This document shows positions 17,023 through 25,141 of a stretch of 64,000 nucleotides of DNA, piece by piece. The first letter of the stretch is position 1, and every line of letters starts with the position of its first letter. Source of the stretch: Thalassovita sp. (GTDB lineage: Bacteria > Pseudomonadota > Alphaproteobacteria > Rhodobacterales > Rhodobacteraceae); the NCBI RefSeq assembly GCF_963691685.1, contig NZ_OY829290.1, positions 2,046,001 through 2,110,000 of the forward strand. Reading direction: 5' to 3'. The position numbers and the translations under genes are program-made. A model generated the notes under the pieces. That model was not told where the DNA came from, ran no database searches, and saw only the letters and a list, made by a program, of their open reading frames with translations.

Positions 17023-17095
17023 GTCGGGGGGCTGCCTGAATTGTTATTCTTCTCACTTCAGCTTGCGGTGTAAGTCTGCCCAAATCAAGAATAAT

Positions 17096-17533
17096 TTACC
17101 CTGCGGCAGTGGGGCGGTTGCGCTGTTGCGCCAAGGCCGCGAAATCGTCGAGGGGGATTTCCAGCAATGCGAGCGCGGCGGCTTCGCTGTCTTCGACAAT
17201 TGAAATTTCCGCGCCCGAAGGTTCCCAGGTTTTGGCAATCAGGCGGGCAAAGGTGCAGCCAAAATCGGTTTGGGCAAAGAGCACCAGCCGTACAGGATCC
17301 CCGTTTGGGGCAATCTTTTGCATCCGGTATTTCTGCAGCTCGCGCATTTTGACCAGATCCATCTGCGCGCCGGTGACCCGGTTCAGGTCAAACAGGCAGT
17401 GGTGATGGGTCCGGAAATCCCGGTGGTTCAGGTATTTTTCAAAGTTCTGAGCGGTCTCAATCGTTAAAAGGTAATCTGAGTACCGTACCAACGCCAAATT
17501 CCACTCGGGGTAGATCGTGGTCGATGCGGGCAT
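17096..17533 (-). CDS. STAS/SpoIIAA-like family protein, paralogue 5
   Basis: This is the first gene of the five-gene cluster, with 145 residues from the ATG at 17533 (MPASTTIYPEWNLALVRYSD); the frame also allows a start at 17548. It shares the MPAS start with the distant paralogue at 43677. The core LFDLNRVTGAQMDLVKMREL corresponds to the family's DLSxV strand and following helix. LVLFAQTDFGCTFARLI, TWEPSGAEISIVED and EAAALALLEIP complete the pattern. A strong terminator (17551-17580) separates it from mmsA, so the cluster must have its own promoter or rely on read-through. Function unknown. Confidence 0.8.
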   Translation of the reverse strand: MPASTTIYPEWNLALVRYSDYLLTIETAQNFEKYLNHRDFRTHHHCLFDLNRVTGAQMDLVKMRELQKYRMQKIAPNGDPVRLVLFAQTDFGCTFARLIAKTWEPSGAEISIVEDSEAAALALLEIPLDDFAALAQQRNRPTAAG

Positions 17534-17550
17534 CGTGAAATGGTCCAAAG

Positions 17551-17580
17551 AAAAACGGCGGCTGAAGGATCAGCCGCCGT
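17551..17580 (-). terminator. Strong terminator after mmsA
   Basis: A perfect 10-bp stem (CGGCGGCTGA at 17556-17565, TCAGCCGCCG at 17570-17579) with a 4-base loop is followed on the minus strand by TTTTT. It lies 23 bases after the mmsA stop codon and insulates the STAS-like cluster from mmsA transcription. Confidence 0.9.
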
Positions 17581-17602
17581 CAAACTTAGCAGAACTAAGA
17601 AA

Positions 17603-19102
17603 TTAGTCCATTGCCTTGAAGGCGAACTCGCCGCCCTCTTTGATACCGGAGAACCAGCGGGCCGTGACGGTTTTGGTTTTGGTGTAGAACCGCAGCGCAT
17701 CCGGGCCGTACTGGTTCAGGTCACCAAAGGCCGATTTCTTCCAGCCGCCGAAGGTGAAGTAGGACAGCGGAACCGGGATCGGGAAGTTGATGCCAACCAT
17801 GCCGACGTTCACTTTGTTGGCAAAGTCACGCGCGGTGTCGCCATCTGCGGTGAAGATCGAGGTGCCGTTGCCGTAGTTGTTCTTGATGATCAGGTCCAGC
17901 GCCTCGTCATAGCTTTCGGTGCGCACCTGGCTCAGAACCGGGCCAAAGATTTCTTCTTTGTAGATGTCCATATCGGCCGTGACATTGTCAAAGAAGGTCG
18001 GGCCAACATAGTAGCCGTTTTCATAACCCTGCAGGCTGAAACCACGACCATCGGTGACCAGTTCCGCACCCTGCTCAACACCCGAGGAGATCAGGCCGTT
18101 GATACGGTCTTTCGCCTGAGCGGTGATGACGGGGCCGTAGTCGACATCTTCTTCCGAAGTGTAAGGGCCAACCTTCAGCGCCTCGATGCGGGGCACCAGA
18201 CGTTCGCGCAGGGCGTCGGCGGTTTTCTGACCAACAGGCACAGCAACCGAGATCGCCATGCAGCGTTCGCCAGCGGCGCCAAAGCCTGCGCCAACCAGCG
18301 CGTCAGCAGCTTTGTCCATGTCCGCGTCGGGCATAATGATCATGTGGTTCTTGGCACCGCCGAAGCACTGGGCGCGTTTGCCGTTGGTGGCAGCGCGGCC
18401 ATAGATGTACTGGGCGATCGGGGTCGAACCCACAAAGCCAACAGCCTGAATGTCTTCGTTGTCCAGGATCGCGTCCACGGCTTGTTTGTCGCCGTTCACA
18501 ACCTGCAGAACGCCATCAGGCAGGCCTGCTTCTTTCAGCAGTTCCGCCAGACGCAGCGAGGTCGAGGGGCAGCGCTCGGACGGTTTCAGGATCATTGCGT
18601 TACCGGCAACCAGCGCCGGGGCCATTTTCCACAGCGGGATCATGGCGGGGAAGTTGAACGGGGTAATGCCCGCAACAACGCCCAGCGGCTGACGCATCGA
18701 GTAGAGGTCGATGCCGGGGCCGCCGTCATTCATGTACTCGCCCTTCAGCATGTGCGGGGCGCCCATGCAGACCTCGACCACTTCCAGACCACGCTGCACG
18801 TCGCCGCGCGCGTCGGGCAGGGTCTTGCCGTGTTCACGGCTGACCAGCTCGGCCAGCTCGTCCATGTGTTCGTTGATCAGCGCACCGAACTTCATCATCA
18901 CGCGGGCGCGACGCTGCGGGTTGGTGGCGGCCCAAGCCGGCTGAGCAGCGGCGGCTTTGGCAATGATGGCGTCCATTTCTTCTTTGGTCGCCAGCGGGAC
19001 CTTGCTGGCCGGCTCACCGGTCGCAGGGTTGCAGTTTTCAGTGTAACGGCCCGAGGTGCCAGGCACCATTTCACCGTCAACGTAGTTCATGATTTCCTGC
19101 AT
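17603..19102 (-). CDS. mmsA: CoA-acylating methylmalonate-semialdehyde dehydrogenase
   Basis: MmsA converts methylmalonate semialdehyde to propionyl-CoA at the end of valine degradation. The 499-residue protein starts at the ATG at 19102 (MQEIMNYVDGEMV), behind GAGGA; a longer frame to 19369 overlaps the divergent regulator and is not credible. The aldehyde dehydrogenase fold is clear. It shows the TPFNFPAMIPLWKMAPAL block near 150, the NAD-binding GFVGSTPIAQYIY near 230, and the catalytic cysteine in GAAGERCMAISVAV near 285. The FGGAKNHMIIMPDAD stretch is specific to this CoA-dependent group. A LysR gene is divergent 169 bases away and probably controls it. Confidence 0.96.
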   Translation of the reverse strand: MQEIMNYVDGEMVPGTSGRYTENCNPATGEPASKVPLATKEEMDAIIAKAAAAQPAWAATNPQRRARVMMKFGALINEHMDELAELVSREHGKTLPDARGDVQRGLEVVEVCMGAPHMLKGEYMNDGGPGIDLYSMRQPLGVVAGITPFNFPAMIPLWKMAPALVAGNAMILKPSERCPSTSLRLAELLKEAGLPDGVLQVVNGDKQAVDAILDNEDIQAVGFVGSTPIAQYIYGRAATNGKRAQCFGGAKNHMIIMPDADMDKAADALVGAGFGAAGERCMAISVAVPVGQKTADALRERLVPRIEALKVGPYTSEEDVDYGPVITAQAKDRINGLISSGVEQGAELVTDGRGFSLQGYENGYYVGPTFFDNVTADMDIYKEEIFGPVLSQVRTESYDEALDLIIKNNYGNGTSIFTADGDTARDFANKVNVGMVGINFPIPVPLSYFTFGGWKKSAFGDLNQYGPDALRFYTKTKTVTARWFSGIKEGGEFAFKAMD

Positions 19103-19271
19103 GGAACAGTCCTCTTTCAAGATTGCGGGCATCATAGGCTTGCAAAAATCACTCGGAAAGGCCAAAGTTCCCAAAATAGATTTGCAAAATTGCAGGCTGT
19201 CCTCCGGCGCGGGTCTGGACGGGCAAGAAATCAGAACAAACAAGACTTTGACGCAAAATGAGGGGGCAGTG

Positions 19272-20177
19272 ATGAATCCGAATTGGGACGACATGAAGGT
19301 GTTCCTGGCCGTGGCGCGGCTGGAAAGCCTGTCCGCGGCGGGACGGGAATTGAAGGTGGATCCGGCCACCGTCGGCCGCCGAGTGGCGCGCTTCGAAGAA
19401 GAGATGGGCGCGCCGCTGTTTGCAAAATCGCCTCAAGGCTACGCGCTGACTGACGCAGGCCAGCGGCTGCTGGCCCATGCGGAACGCGCCGAACAGGCGA
19501 TGAGCGGCGCGATGGAGGAACTGGCGGGGCAGGCGGGGAACCTTTCCGGCACGATCCGCATCGGCGCGCCGGATGGCTGTGCCAACTTCCTGCTGCCACA
19601 GGTCTGCAACAAGATCGCCGAGGAAAACCCCGATCTGGACATTCAGATCGTGGCGCTGCCGCGGGTCTTTAACCTTTCCAAACGGGAGGCGGATATGGCG
19701 ATCGGTGTTTCAGCGCCTGAGGCCAGCAACCGCCTGACCGTGCAGAAGATCACCGATTATAAGCTCTACCTTGCAGCGGCACGGTCCTACCTGATCCAGC
19801 ATCCGCGAATTCAGGAGCTGAAGGACCTGCGCGGCCATCGGATGATCGGCTATATCCCCGATATGATCTTTGACAAAGAACTGGATTACCTGGCTGAGCT
19901 GGGTCTGGACCATGTCAATCTGGCCTCCAACTCGGTCTCGGTGCAGTTCAATGCGATCCGCTCCGGCGGTGGCATCGGGGTGGTGCATGGCTTTGCGATG
20001 GCCAATGCGCCGCGCCTGCGCAAGGTGTTGGGCGATGACATCAGCCTCACCCGCAGCTTCTATTTGATCCGCCATGCGGATGACCGCCGTCTGGAGCGGA
20101 TGAACCGCTTTGCCGCAGCGCTGAGCGAGGGGCTGAAGGCCGAAGTGAGCCGTCTGGAAGAGGGGCGCAAAGACTGA
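19272..20177 (+). CDS. LysR family transcriptional regulator, probably of mmsA
   Basis: This 301-residue LysR-type regulator starts at the ATG at 19272 (MNPNWDDMKVFLAVAR), after GGGGGCAG. The N-terminal winged helix is clear (SLSAAGRELKVDPATVGRRVARFEEEMG, about residues 19-46), followed by the effector-binding domain (GTIRIGAPDGCANFLLPQV near 95). It is divergent from mmsA, and LysR proteins commonly control the adjacent divergent gene, so a role in valine catabolism is likely. The effector is unknown. The shared intergenic region holds a TTTGCAAAATTGCA stretch that could be part of a LysR site, but this is weak. Confidence 0.9.
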   Translation: MNPNWDDMKVFLAVARLESLSAAGRELKVDPATVGRRVARFEEEMGAPLFAKSPQGYALTDAGQRLLAHAERAEQAMSGAMEELAGQAGNLSGTIRIGAPDGCANFLLPQVCNKIAEENPDLDIQIVALPRVFNLSKREADMAIGVSAPEASNRLTVQKITDYKLYLAAARSYLIQHPRIQELKDLRGHRMIGYIPDMIFDKELDYLAELGLDHVNLASNSVSVQFNAIRSGGGIGVVHGFAMANAPRLRKVLGDDISLTRSFYLIRHADDRRLERMNRFAAALSEGLKAEVSRLEEGRKD

Positions 20178-20291
20178 CGCCACGCGCCAGCTGGCCGTCT
20201 GTACAGGCGCTCATGCGGCGGATCCCTTGACAGCAGGGGTTGTGGTGAGGGACGCTGAACCTACAAATCATTGTTGTGTAGGAGATTGCTC

Positions 20292-20726
20292 ATGCTGGTC
20301 CATCAGATCCTCAAGGCCAAAGGCGACAGCGGTGTGGTGACTGTGACACCCGGAACCGGGGTCGCCGAAGTTGCCCAGATCCTGGCAGAGCGAAGGATCG
20401 GCGGCGTTGTGATCTCCTCTGACGGGAAACAGGCCGAAGGCATCATTTCCGAACGCGATATCGTACGGGCCCTTGGGGTGCGTGGTGCAGGCTGTATGGA
20501 CGAAACCGTCGATGACCTGATGACACGCAACCCGGTTTGCGGGTCGCGCAATGACTCGGCCGATGCGATCCTGCAGCGGATGACCGACGGGCGCTTTCGC
20601 CATATGCCGATCACCGAGAATGGCGAGTTGGTGGGGATTGTCACCATCGGCGATGTGGTGGCGGCACGGCTGGAAGAGCTGTCGATGGAGCGCAACGCCT
20701 TGGAAGGCATGATTATGGGGCACTGA
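20292..20726 (+). CDS. Tandem CBS-domain protein
   Basis: This is a 144-residue protein made of two CBS domains, a pair that usually binds adenosyl ligands such as AMP, ATP or SAM. The first spans about residues 8-62 (GVAEVAQILAERRIGGVVISSDGK) and ends in GIISERDIVRAL. The second spans about 75-130 (MTRNPVCGSRNDSADAILQRM) and ends in LVGIVTIGDVV. No enzyme domain is fused. GGAG lies 7 bases before the ATG. It could be a stress or redox sensor like other stand-alone CBS proteins; no partner is indicated by its neighbours. Confidence 0.92.
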   Translation: MLVHQILKAKGDSGVVTVTPGTGVAEVAQILAERRIGGVVISSDGKQAEGIISERDIVRALGVRGAGCMDETVDDLMTRNPVCGSRNDSADAILQRMTDGRFRHMPITENGELVGIVTIGDVVAARLEELSMERNALEGMIMGH

Positions 20727-20916
20727 GCCCGCGGCCCGTCAGATCTGGCACAGCGGCCGGGTCTGACGTGGCGTTTCAGGGGCGTTCGTTTGCGTAGAAA
20801 TACCAAATGCTGCAATTGCACTTGCATTTCTCGGCGCAATAATATTGCGTGCGCGCAACGAAGTCAGGCTCAGCAAGCCTTGCCTGAGGGCAGGGCACCG
20901 CGAGGGGGAGCACAGC

Positions 20917-21411
20917 ATGCGCATTGGCCTTTATCCCGGCACTTTTGATCCGATCACACTTGGACATGTCGATATCATCCGCCGCTCAGCCGGTCTGGTG
21001 GACCGTTTGGTGATCGGCGTTGCCATCAACCGTGACAAGGGGCCGTTGTTCAGCCTCGAAGAACGGGTGGCGATGATCGAACATGAAACCGCCGAACTGA
21101 GTGCTCAAACCGGCACTGAGATCGTTGTGCATCCGTTTGAAAACCTGCTGATCGACTGCGCCCGCGACGTTGGCGCGCAGCTGATTGTGCGCGGCCTGCG
21201 CGCCGTCGCGGATTTCGAATACGAATACCAGATGGTTGGCATGAACCGTGCATTGGACAGCTCGGTAGAGACGGTGTTCCTGATGGCCGAAGCCCGGCAT
21301 CAGGCGATTGCCTCGAAACTGGTAAAAGAAATCGCCCGTTTGGGTGGTGACATCTCAAAATTCGTGACCCCGGCGGTGCGTGAACAGCTGCTGGAGAAAT
21401 TCAACAGGTAG
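20917..21411 (+). CDS. coaD: Phosphopantetheine adenylyltransferase
   Basis: CoaD makes dephospho-CoA from 4'-phosphopantetheine and ATP, the penultimate step of CoA synthesis. The 164 residues match the family length. The nucleotidyltransferase motif GLYPGTFDPITLGHVDIIRR is at the N-terminus (TxGH signature). The LIVRGLRAVADFEYEYQM motif near 88 and the SSxVKEIARLGGDIS-like block (SKLVKEIARLGGDISKFV) near 128 are as in known CoaD. The start at 20917 follows AGGGGGAG. The next gene begins 4 bases after its stop, so the two probably form one unit. Confidence 0.97.
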   Translation: MRIGLYPGTFDPITLGHVDIIRRSAGLVDRLVIGVAINRDKGPLFSLEERVAMIEHETAELSAQTGTEIVVHPFENLLIDCARDVGAQLIVRGLRAVADFEYEYQMVGMNRALDSSVETVFLMAEARHQAIASKLVKEIARLGGDISKFVTPAVREQLLEKFNR

Positions 21412-21415
21412 AAAA

Positions 21416-21910
21416 ATGGCCAAACAGGACATTCAGGCACCGGAACAGGAAGAAACAATTTTCACCATTCCGGTCAGCCGCTTGATCCTGTGGCTGTCCC
21501 TTGCGGCCGGGGCGATGGTGCTGATCGTGGCGATCTGGGCTGTCACCCATAACCGCTATGTGGTGACTGTTGATGTGCGCTCAATGGATGCGCCGCGCGA
21601 CTGTTGGGAAGACATCGACGGCGGCCTCCTCAGCCGCGAGCGTGAGGCCAAACGCTCCCGCGCTCCGCGGCGCAGCTACCTGGGCTACTGCGGCGCTGTG
21701 CTGACCACACATGGCGCCTTTGCCCTGCCCGAGACCTTCCCGCGCCCCTGGCTGGGTCAGACCCGCGCTGACATCTACAACCGCCTGCACCGTGGCTGCC
21801 GCTATGACCTGGTGGTGACCGCTGACAAACGTCCCAGCCGCCGCGACGCCGGAAAATCCCGCCGCAATCGCCCGCAAATCCGCCGCATCATGTTCAGCTA
21901 CCCCTGTTGA
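21416..21910 (+). CDS. Single-pass membrane protein of unknown function
   Basis: I do not recognise this 164-residue protein. From the ATG at 21416 (MAKQDIQAPEQEE), a short cytoplasmic start is followed by one membrane helix (about residues 21-45, LILWLSLAAGAMVLIVAIWAV). The outside part has three well-spaced cysteines (DCWEDI, GYCGAV, RGCRYDLVV) plus a final Cys (SYPC-stop), and is strongly basic towards its end. An even number of cysteines in an exported part suggests disulfides. It starts 4 bases after the coaD stop and is probably co-transcribed with it. Confidence 0.8.
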   Translation: MAKQDIQAPEQEETIFTIPVSRLILWLSLAAGAMVLIVAIWAVTHNRYVVTVDVRSMDAPRDCWEDIDGGLLSREREAKRSRAPRRSYLGYCGAVLTTHGAFALPETFPRPWLGQTRADIYNRLHRGCRYDLVVTADKRPSRRDAGKSRRNRPQIRRIMFSYPC

Positions 21911-21934
21911 GGGTGAGGCCTCGTTGGCCACACC

Positions 21935-22576
21935 TCACGCAGCCAACCAGCTGAGCGCCTCTTCGATATTGCGGGCCCGGTTGGTGATCAGCGGTTTGCC
22001 TGCATGGATGTATTTGGTGGCAGCCATCATCACGCCCAGATCCTCACCCGCGATATAGCCTCTTAGCAGCTGATTGATCGGGGCCCGACGGTCGCGGTAG
22101 CGCGCATTGGAAAAATAGCCGTGCACCACGCCTGCTAGGATCCTTGCCTGCACAGTGGCGTTGCCTTCAACGCCCTCAACCTCAAACAGGCCGGCATAGA
22201 TCGTGTGACCCTGCCTGTGGGTGACCACCTTGTTCTTCAGGGCGCCAAAATACAGCAGCGCTTGGCGGATGTTCACCTCCAGCGACATGGGGGTGTCCCA
22301 GGCGGGCGCCTCGGCGCCGTTCCAATAAGTCAGGTTGCTGGGCAGGGGGAACGGGCCGTATTCGCCTTCGGAATGCACATAGGTTGGATCCACATGGCCG
22401 CCCTTCAGCCCGGCCTCACAGTTGATCAGCACCCAGAGGTCGGTTTCTGTGACGTCCAATGCGGCGCCACTGTAGCGTAGGTCCAGCGCTGCATTGGTCG
22501 CTGCGATCTCCGCCTGTAGCTTGCCCCGGTTTAATTCCAGAAAAGCTCGTTTGCTGAGGCCCTCAAATTCCAGCAT
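21935..22576 (-). CDS. Conserved-looking protein of unknown function
   Basis: This 213-residue protein starts at the ATG at 22576, 6 bases after GGAG; a TTG at 22588 would add four residues. I do not recognise the family with certainty. It is helical and has a central motif LINCEAGLKGG followed by YVHSEGEYGPFPLPSN, in which a glutamate after a hydrophobic strand precedes a Gly-rich turn. That is faintly like lysozyme-type active sites, but no match can be claimed. There is no signal peptide. It runs convergent to the coaD pair and upstream of a small gene beside gap. Codon use looks normal for the genome. Confidence 0.75.
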   Translation of the reverse strand: MLEFEGLSKRAFLELNRGKLQAEIAATNAALDLRYSGAALDVTETDLWVLINCEAGLKGGHVDPTYVHSEGEYGPFPLPSNLTYWNGAEAPAWDTPMSLEVNIRQALLYFGALKNKVVTHRQGHTIYAGLFEVEGVEGNATVQARILAGVVHGYFSNARYRDRRAPINQLLRGYIAGEDLGVMMAATKYIHAGKPLITNRARNIEEALSWLAA

Positions 22577-22698
22577 CGCCGTCTCCAATCCTCTGGCTTA
22601 AATCAGCCTTGCGCCACGTCTTTGGGGCAAGGTCATCATTTTCAAATGAGGAGAGGGTGCCAAGGCCACAGCGCGAAAGCAAGCCACGCGATATCAGC

Positions 22699-22842
22699 TC
22701 AGCGCCAGAACGCCAGCCATTCCAGGAAATCGTCAAACTTCTTACCGAGGTACAGCAATGTCTCGCCCCCGGTCATAAAAAGATCGCCACCAATGAAGGC
22801 GACGATCACGATGCCAAGTCCAATGGCAATCTGGTTGGTCAT
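22699..22842 (-). CDS. Small membrane protein downstream of gap
   Basis: This is a 47-residue open frame from the ATG at 22842 (MTNQIAIGLGIVIVAFIGGD) to TGA at 22699. It has one hydrophobic helix (residues about 5-24) and an aromatic C-terminal part (KKFDDFLEWLAFWR). The long upstream frame in the same phase lies antisense-shifted inside gap and is not real, but this end part has a clean start 26 bases after the gap stop codon. It is therefore likely a second gene of the gap transcript. Function unknown. Confidence 0.7.
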   Translation of the reverse strand: MTNQIAIGLGIVIVAFIGGDLFMTGGETLLYLGKKFDDFLEWLAFWR

Positions 22843-22867
22843 GAAACTGATCCGTGATGAATGGCCC

Positions 22868-23932
22868 TTAGGCCAATTCATGCCCGCGAACGGCCTCAGG
22901 ATCAACCTCAGCTTTTTGCAGCTTTCCCATGGCCACCGCCACATCCGCCATCCGACAGGAGAAACCCCACTCATTGTCATACCAGGCCAGAACCCGCACC
23001 AGACGGCCACCGGTGACTTTGGTCTGGTCAGGTGCAAAGATCGAGCTTTCTTCGGTGTGGTTGAAGTCGATCGAAACCTTCTGTTCTGTGTCAAAGCCTA
23101 GGATGCCCTGCAGCGGGCCATTTGCGGCGGCTTCGGCCACGATGGCGTTGACCTCAGCCACGGTCACGTCACGGTCTGCAATGAAGGTCAGATCCACGGC
23201 CGAGACATTCGGCGTCGGTACACGTACAGCGGAGCCGTCCAGCTTGCCTTTCAGCGCCGGCAGAACCTCACCCAGGGCTTTGGCCGCACCGGTGGAGGTG
23301 GGGATCATCGACATGGCGGCCGCACGGGCACGGTAGAGGTCCTTGTGACGGCGGTCCAGCGTCGGCTGATCGCCGGTGTAGCTGTGGATGGTGGTCATGA
23401 TGCCCGACTCGATGCCGATCTTTTCATGCAGCACCTTGGCCAGCGGCGCCAGACAGTTGGTGGTGCAGGACCCGTTGGAGATCATCACGTCGCCCGCGAC
23501 CAGCTCATCATTGTTCACACCCATGACGATGGTCTTCTGGACGTTTTTGGCCGGGGCCGAGATCAGAACAGCGCCGGCGCCCTGTTCGATGTGCTTCTTG
23601 GCCTTTTCACCGTCGTTGAACTGACCGGTGCATTCCAGCACAACGTCAACGCCGCTCCAGTCCAGCTCATCCATGTTGTAGGTCGACATGACCTCAAACT
23701 TGCCACGACCCAGATCCATCCAGTTTTTGCCGTTCTCATCGGTGCCGGTGGTCACGTCGCCAGGGAAGCGGCCATGGACCGAGTCATAGCGCACCAGATG
23801 CGCCGCGGTTTCCAGCGGGCCGGTGGCGTTGATCTTGACCACTTTGATATCTTCACGTGCGCTTTCAGCGATATGCATCAAGGTGCAGCGACCGATGCGG
23901 CCAAATCCGTTGATACCGACGGTGATGGTCAT
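22868..23932 (-). CDS. gap: Glyceraldehyde-3-phosphate dehydrogenase, type I
   Basis: GAPDH interconverts glyceraldehyde 3-phosphate and 1,3-bisphosphoglycerate in glycolysis and gluconeogenesis. The start at 23932 (MTITVGINGFGRIGRCTL) gives 354 residues, slightly longer than the usual ~335 because of a C-terminal tail (KAEVDPEAVRGHELA). Visible are the NAD-binding GINGFGRIGR, the catalytic SNGSCTTNCLAPLAK near 154, SYTGDQPTLDRRHKDLYRAR, and WYDNEWGFSCRM near the end. The frame can extend to 24037 but this is not supported. The upstream region has several GTTNGCGCTAAC-like sites, suggesting control by a LacI-type regulator. Confidence 0.96.
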   Translation of the reverse strand: MTITVGINGFGRIGRCTLMHIAESAREDIKVVKINATGPLETAAHLVRYDSVHGRFPGDVTTGTDENGKNWMDLGRGKFEVMSTYNMDELDWSGVDVVLECTGQFNDGEKAKKHIEQGAGAVLISAPAKNVQKTIVMGVNNDELVAGDVMISNGSCTTNCLAPLAKVLHEKIGIESGIMTTIHSYTGDQPTLDRRHKDLYRARAAAMSMIPTSTGAAKALGEVLPALKGKLDGSAVRVPTPNVSAVDLTFIADRDVTVAEVNAIVAEAAANGPLQGILGFDTEQKVSIDFNHTEESSIFAPDQTKVTGGRLVRVLAWYDNEWGFSCRMADVAVAMGKLQKAEVDPEAVRGHELA

Positions 23933-24021
23933 GGCAGTGTGACTCCTGTCTCGGGTTTGCTTGGGGCTGCTATAGGCGGGGTTTGCACCTGCGGAAAGAT
24001 AAAAAACACAGGTTTTGCAGC

Positions 24022-24111
24022 ATGTTGGCGCAAACATAGGGTGGTTGCGCTAACGATGGCGCAACCATGGTCTTTCCGTCATAGGACCAATGGACTAAGT
24101 TGGCGCTAACG
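24022..24111. promoter_or_regulatory. Cluster of LacI-type operator-like sites between gap and the DUF808 gene
   Basis: Four copies of a GCGC-centred motif lie in 90 bases: ATGTTGGCGCAAACAT (24022-24037, near-palindromic), GGTTGCGCTAAC (24043-24054), GGCGCAACC (24058-24066), and GTTGGCGCTAAC (24099-24110). The second and third form a perfect 9-bp inverted repeat, TGGTTGCGC and GCGCAACCA, with an 8-base spacer. LacI/GalR family regulators commonly bind palindromes with a central CG such as this. A related half-site lies before tkt. Confidence 0.55.
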
Positions 24112-24154
24112 TATTGCAGCCCCCCTGAGGGGACTATTTCCAAGAGGTGAATTC

Positions 24155-25129
24155 ATGAGCGGTCTTCTGGCATTGATGGATGATGTGGCAGCGATTGCCA
24201 AAGTGGCGGCCACCAGTCTGGATGATGTCGCCGCCGCGGCTGCCAAGGCGGGATCCAAAACCGCCGGTGTGATCATCGATGATGCCGCTGTGACGCCGAA
24301 ATACGTGCAGGGGTTTGCGCCCGCGCGCGAATTGCCGATCATCTGGAAGATTGCCCGCGGATCCTTCTTCAACAAGCTGGTGATCCTGTTGCCGCTGGCG
24401 CTCCTGTTGTCGAACTTCGCGCCCTGGCTGGTGACGCCGCTCTTGATGCTGGGCGGCAGCTACCTCTGTTTTGAAGGCGCTGAGAAAGTCTTCCACGTGC
24501 TCTTCCCGCATGGCGACAAACATATTGAGGCCGATATGTCGGTCAAAGATCCCGGTCATCTGGAAGAAGAAAAGGTCAAAGGCGCGATCAAGACCGACTT
24601 CATCCTCTCGGCCGAGATCATGACCATCTCGCTCGCCGCCATCGAGGTCTCCAACATCTATATGGAGGCCGCCACGCTGGCCCTTGTAGGCATCATGATC
24701 ACCATCGCGGTTTATGGCTCGGTAGCGTTGATCGTAAAAATGGATGACGTCGGGCTGCACCTGGCCCAGAACGCCAGCTTTGGTGCGACCAAAAGCTTCG
24801 GCCGTGGTCTGGTCAAATTCATGCCGGTCCTGATGAAGCTCTTGTCGATCATCGGCACCGCCGCGATGCTCTGGGTGGGCGGGTCGATCATGATCCACGG
24901 GCTTTATGAGTTGGGCATGCCGCATCCCTACAAAGACATTCACAACATCGCCGTCTCGGTCGCCTCAGGCGTCTCGGAAAACCTGCACGGGTTTGTGGAA
25001 TGGGCGGTCACCGCCTTTGCAGATGGCGTGCTGGGGCTGATCTGGGGGCTGTTGCTGATCCCGCTGGCCACCCGCGTGATGGGCCCGTTGATCGGCGCCT
25101 TTTCCGGCAAGAAACCCGCAGCGCATTGA
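24155..25129 (+). CDS. DUF808 (YedI-like) inner membrane protein
   Basis: This 324-residue protein matches the DUF808/YedI family. The diagnostic N-terminus is SGLLALMDDVAAIAKVAATS, followed by DDVAAAAAKAGSKTAGVIID and DDAAVTPKYVQGF. Five or more hydrophobic segments follow (for example LVILLPLALLLSNFAPWL near 73 and AATLALVGIMITIAVYGSVAL near 171). It probably lies in the inner membrane; no transport activity has been established for the family to my knowledge. It is divergent from gap and shares its regulatory region. AAGAGGTGA lies 5 bases before the ATG. Confidence 0.92.
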   Translation: MSGLLALMDDVAAIAKVAATSLDDVAAAAAKAGSKTAGVIIDDAAVTPKYVQGFAPARELPIIWKIARGSFFNKLVILLPLALLLSNFAPWLVTPLLMLGGSYLCFEGAEKVFHVLFPHGDKHIEADMSVKDPGHLEEEKVKGAIKTDFILSAEIMTISLAAIEVSNIYMEAATLALVGIMITIAVYGSVALIVKMDDVGLHLAQNASFGATKSFGRGLVKFMPVLMKLLSIIGTAAMLWVGGSIMIHGLYELGMPHPYKDIHNIAVSVASGVSENLHGFVEWAVTAFADGVLGLIWGLLLIPLATRVMGPLIGAFSGKKPAAH

Positions 25130-25141
25130 GGGCGGAGTTAT

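Noticed and set aside
17540..19261. 573-codon open frame antisense to mmsA
   Set aside because: It lies entirely opposite a clear mmsA. Long antisense frames are expected from high-GC codon bias, and its translation has no recognisable domain.
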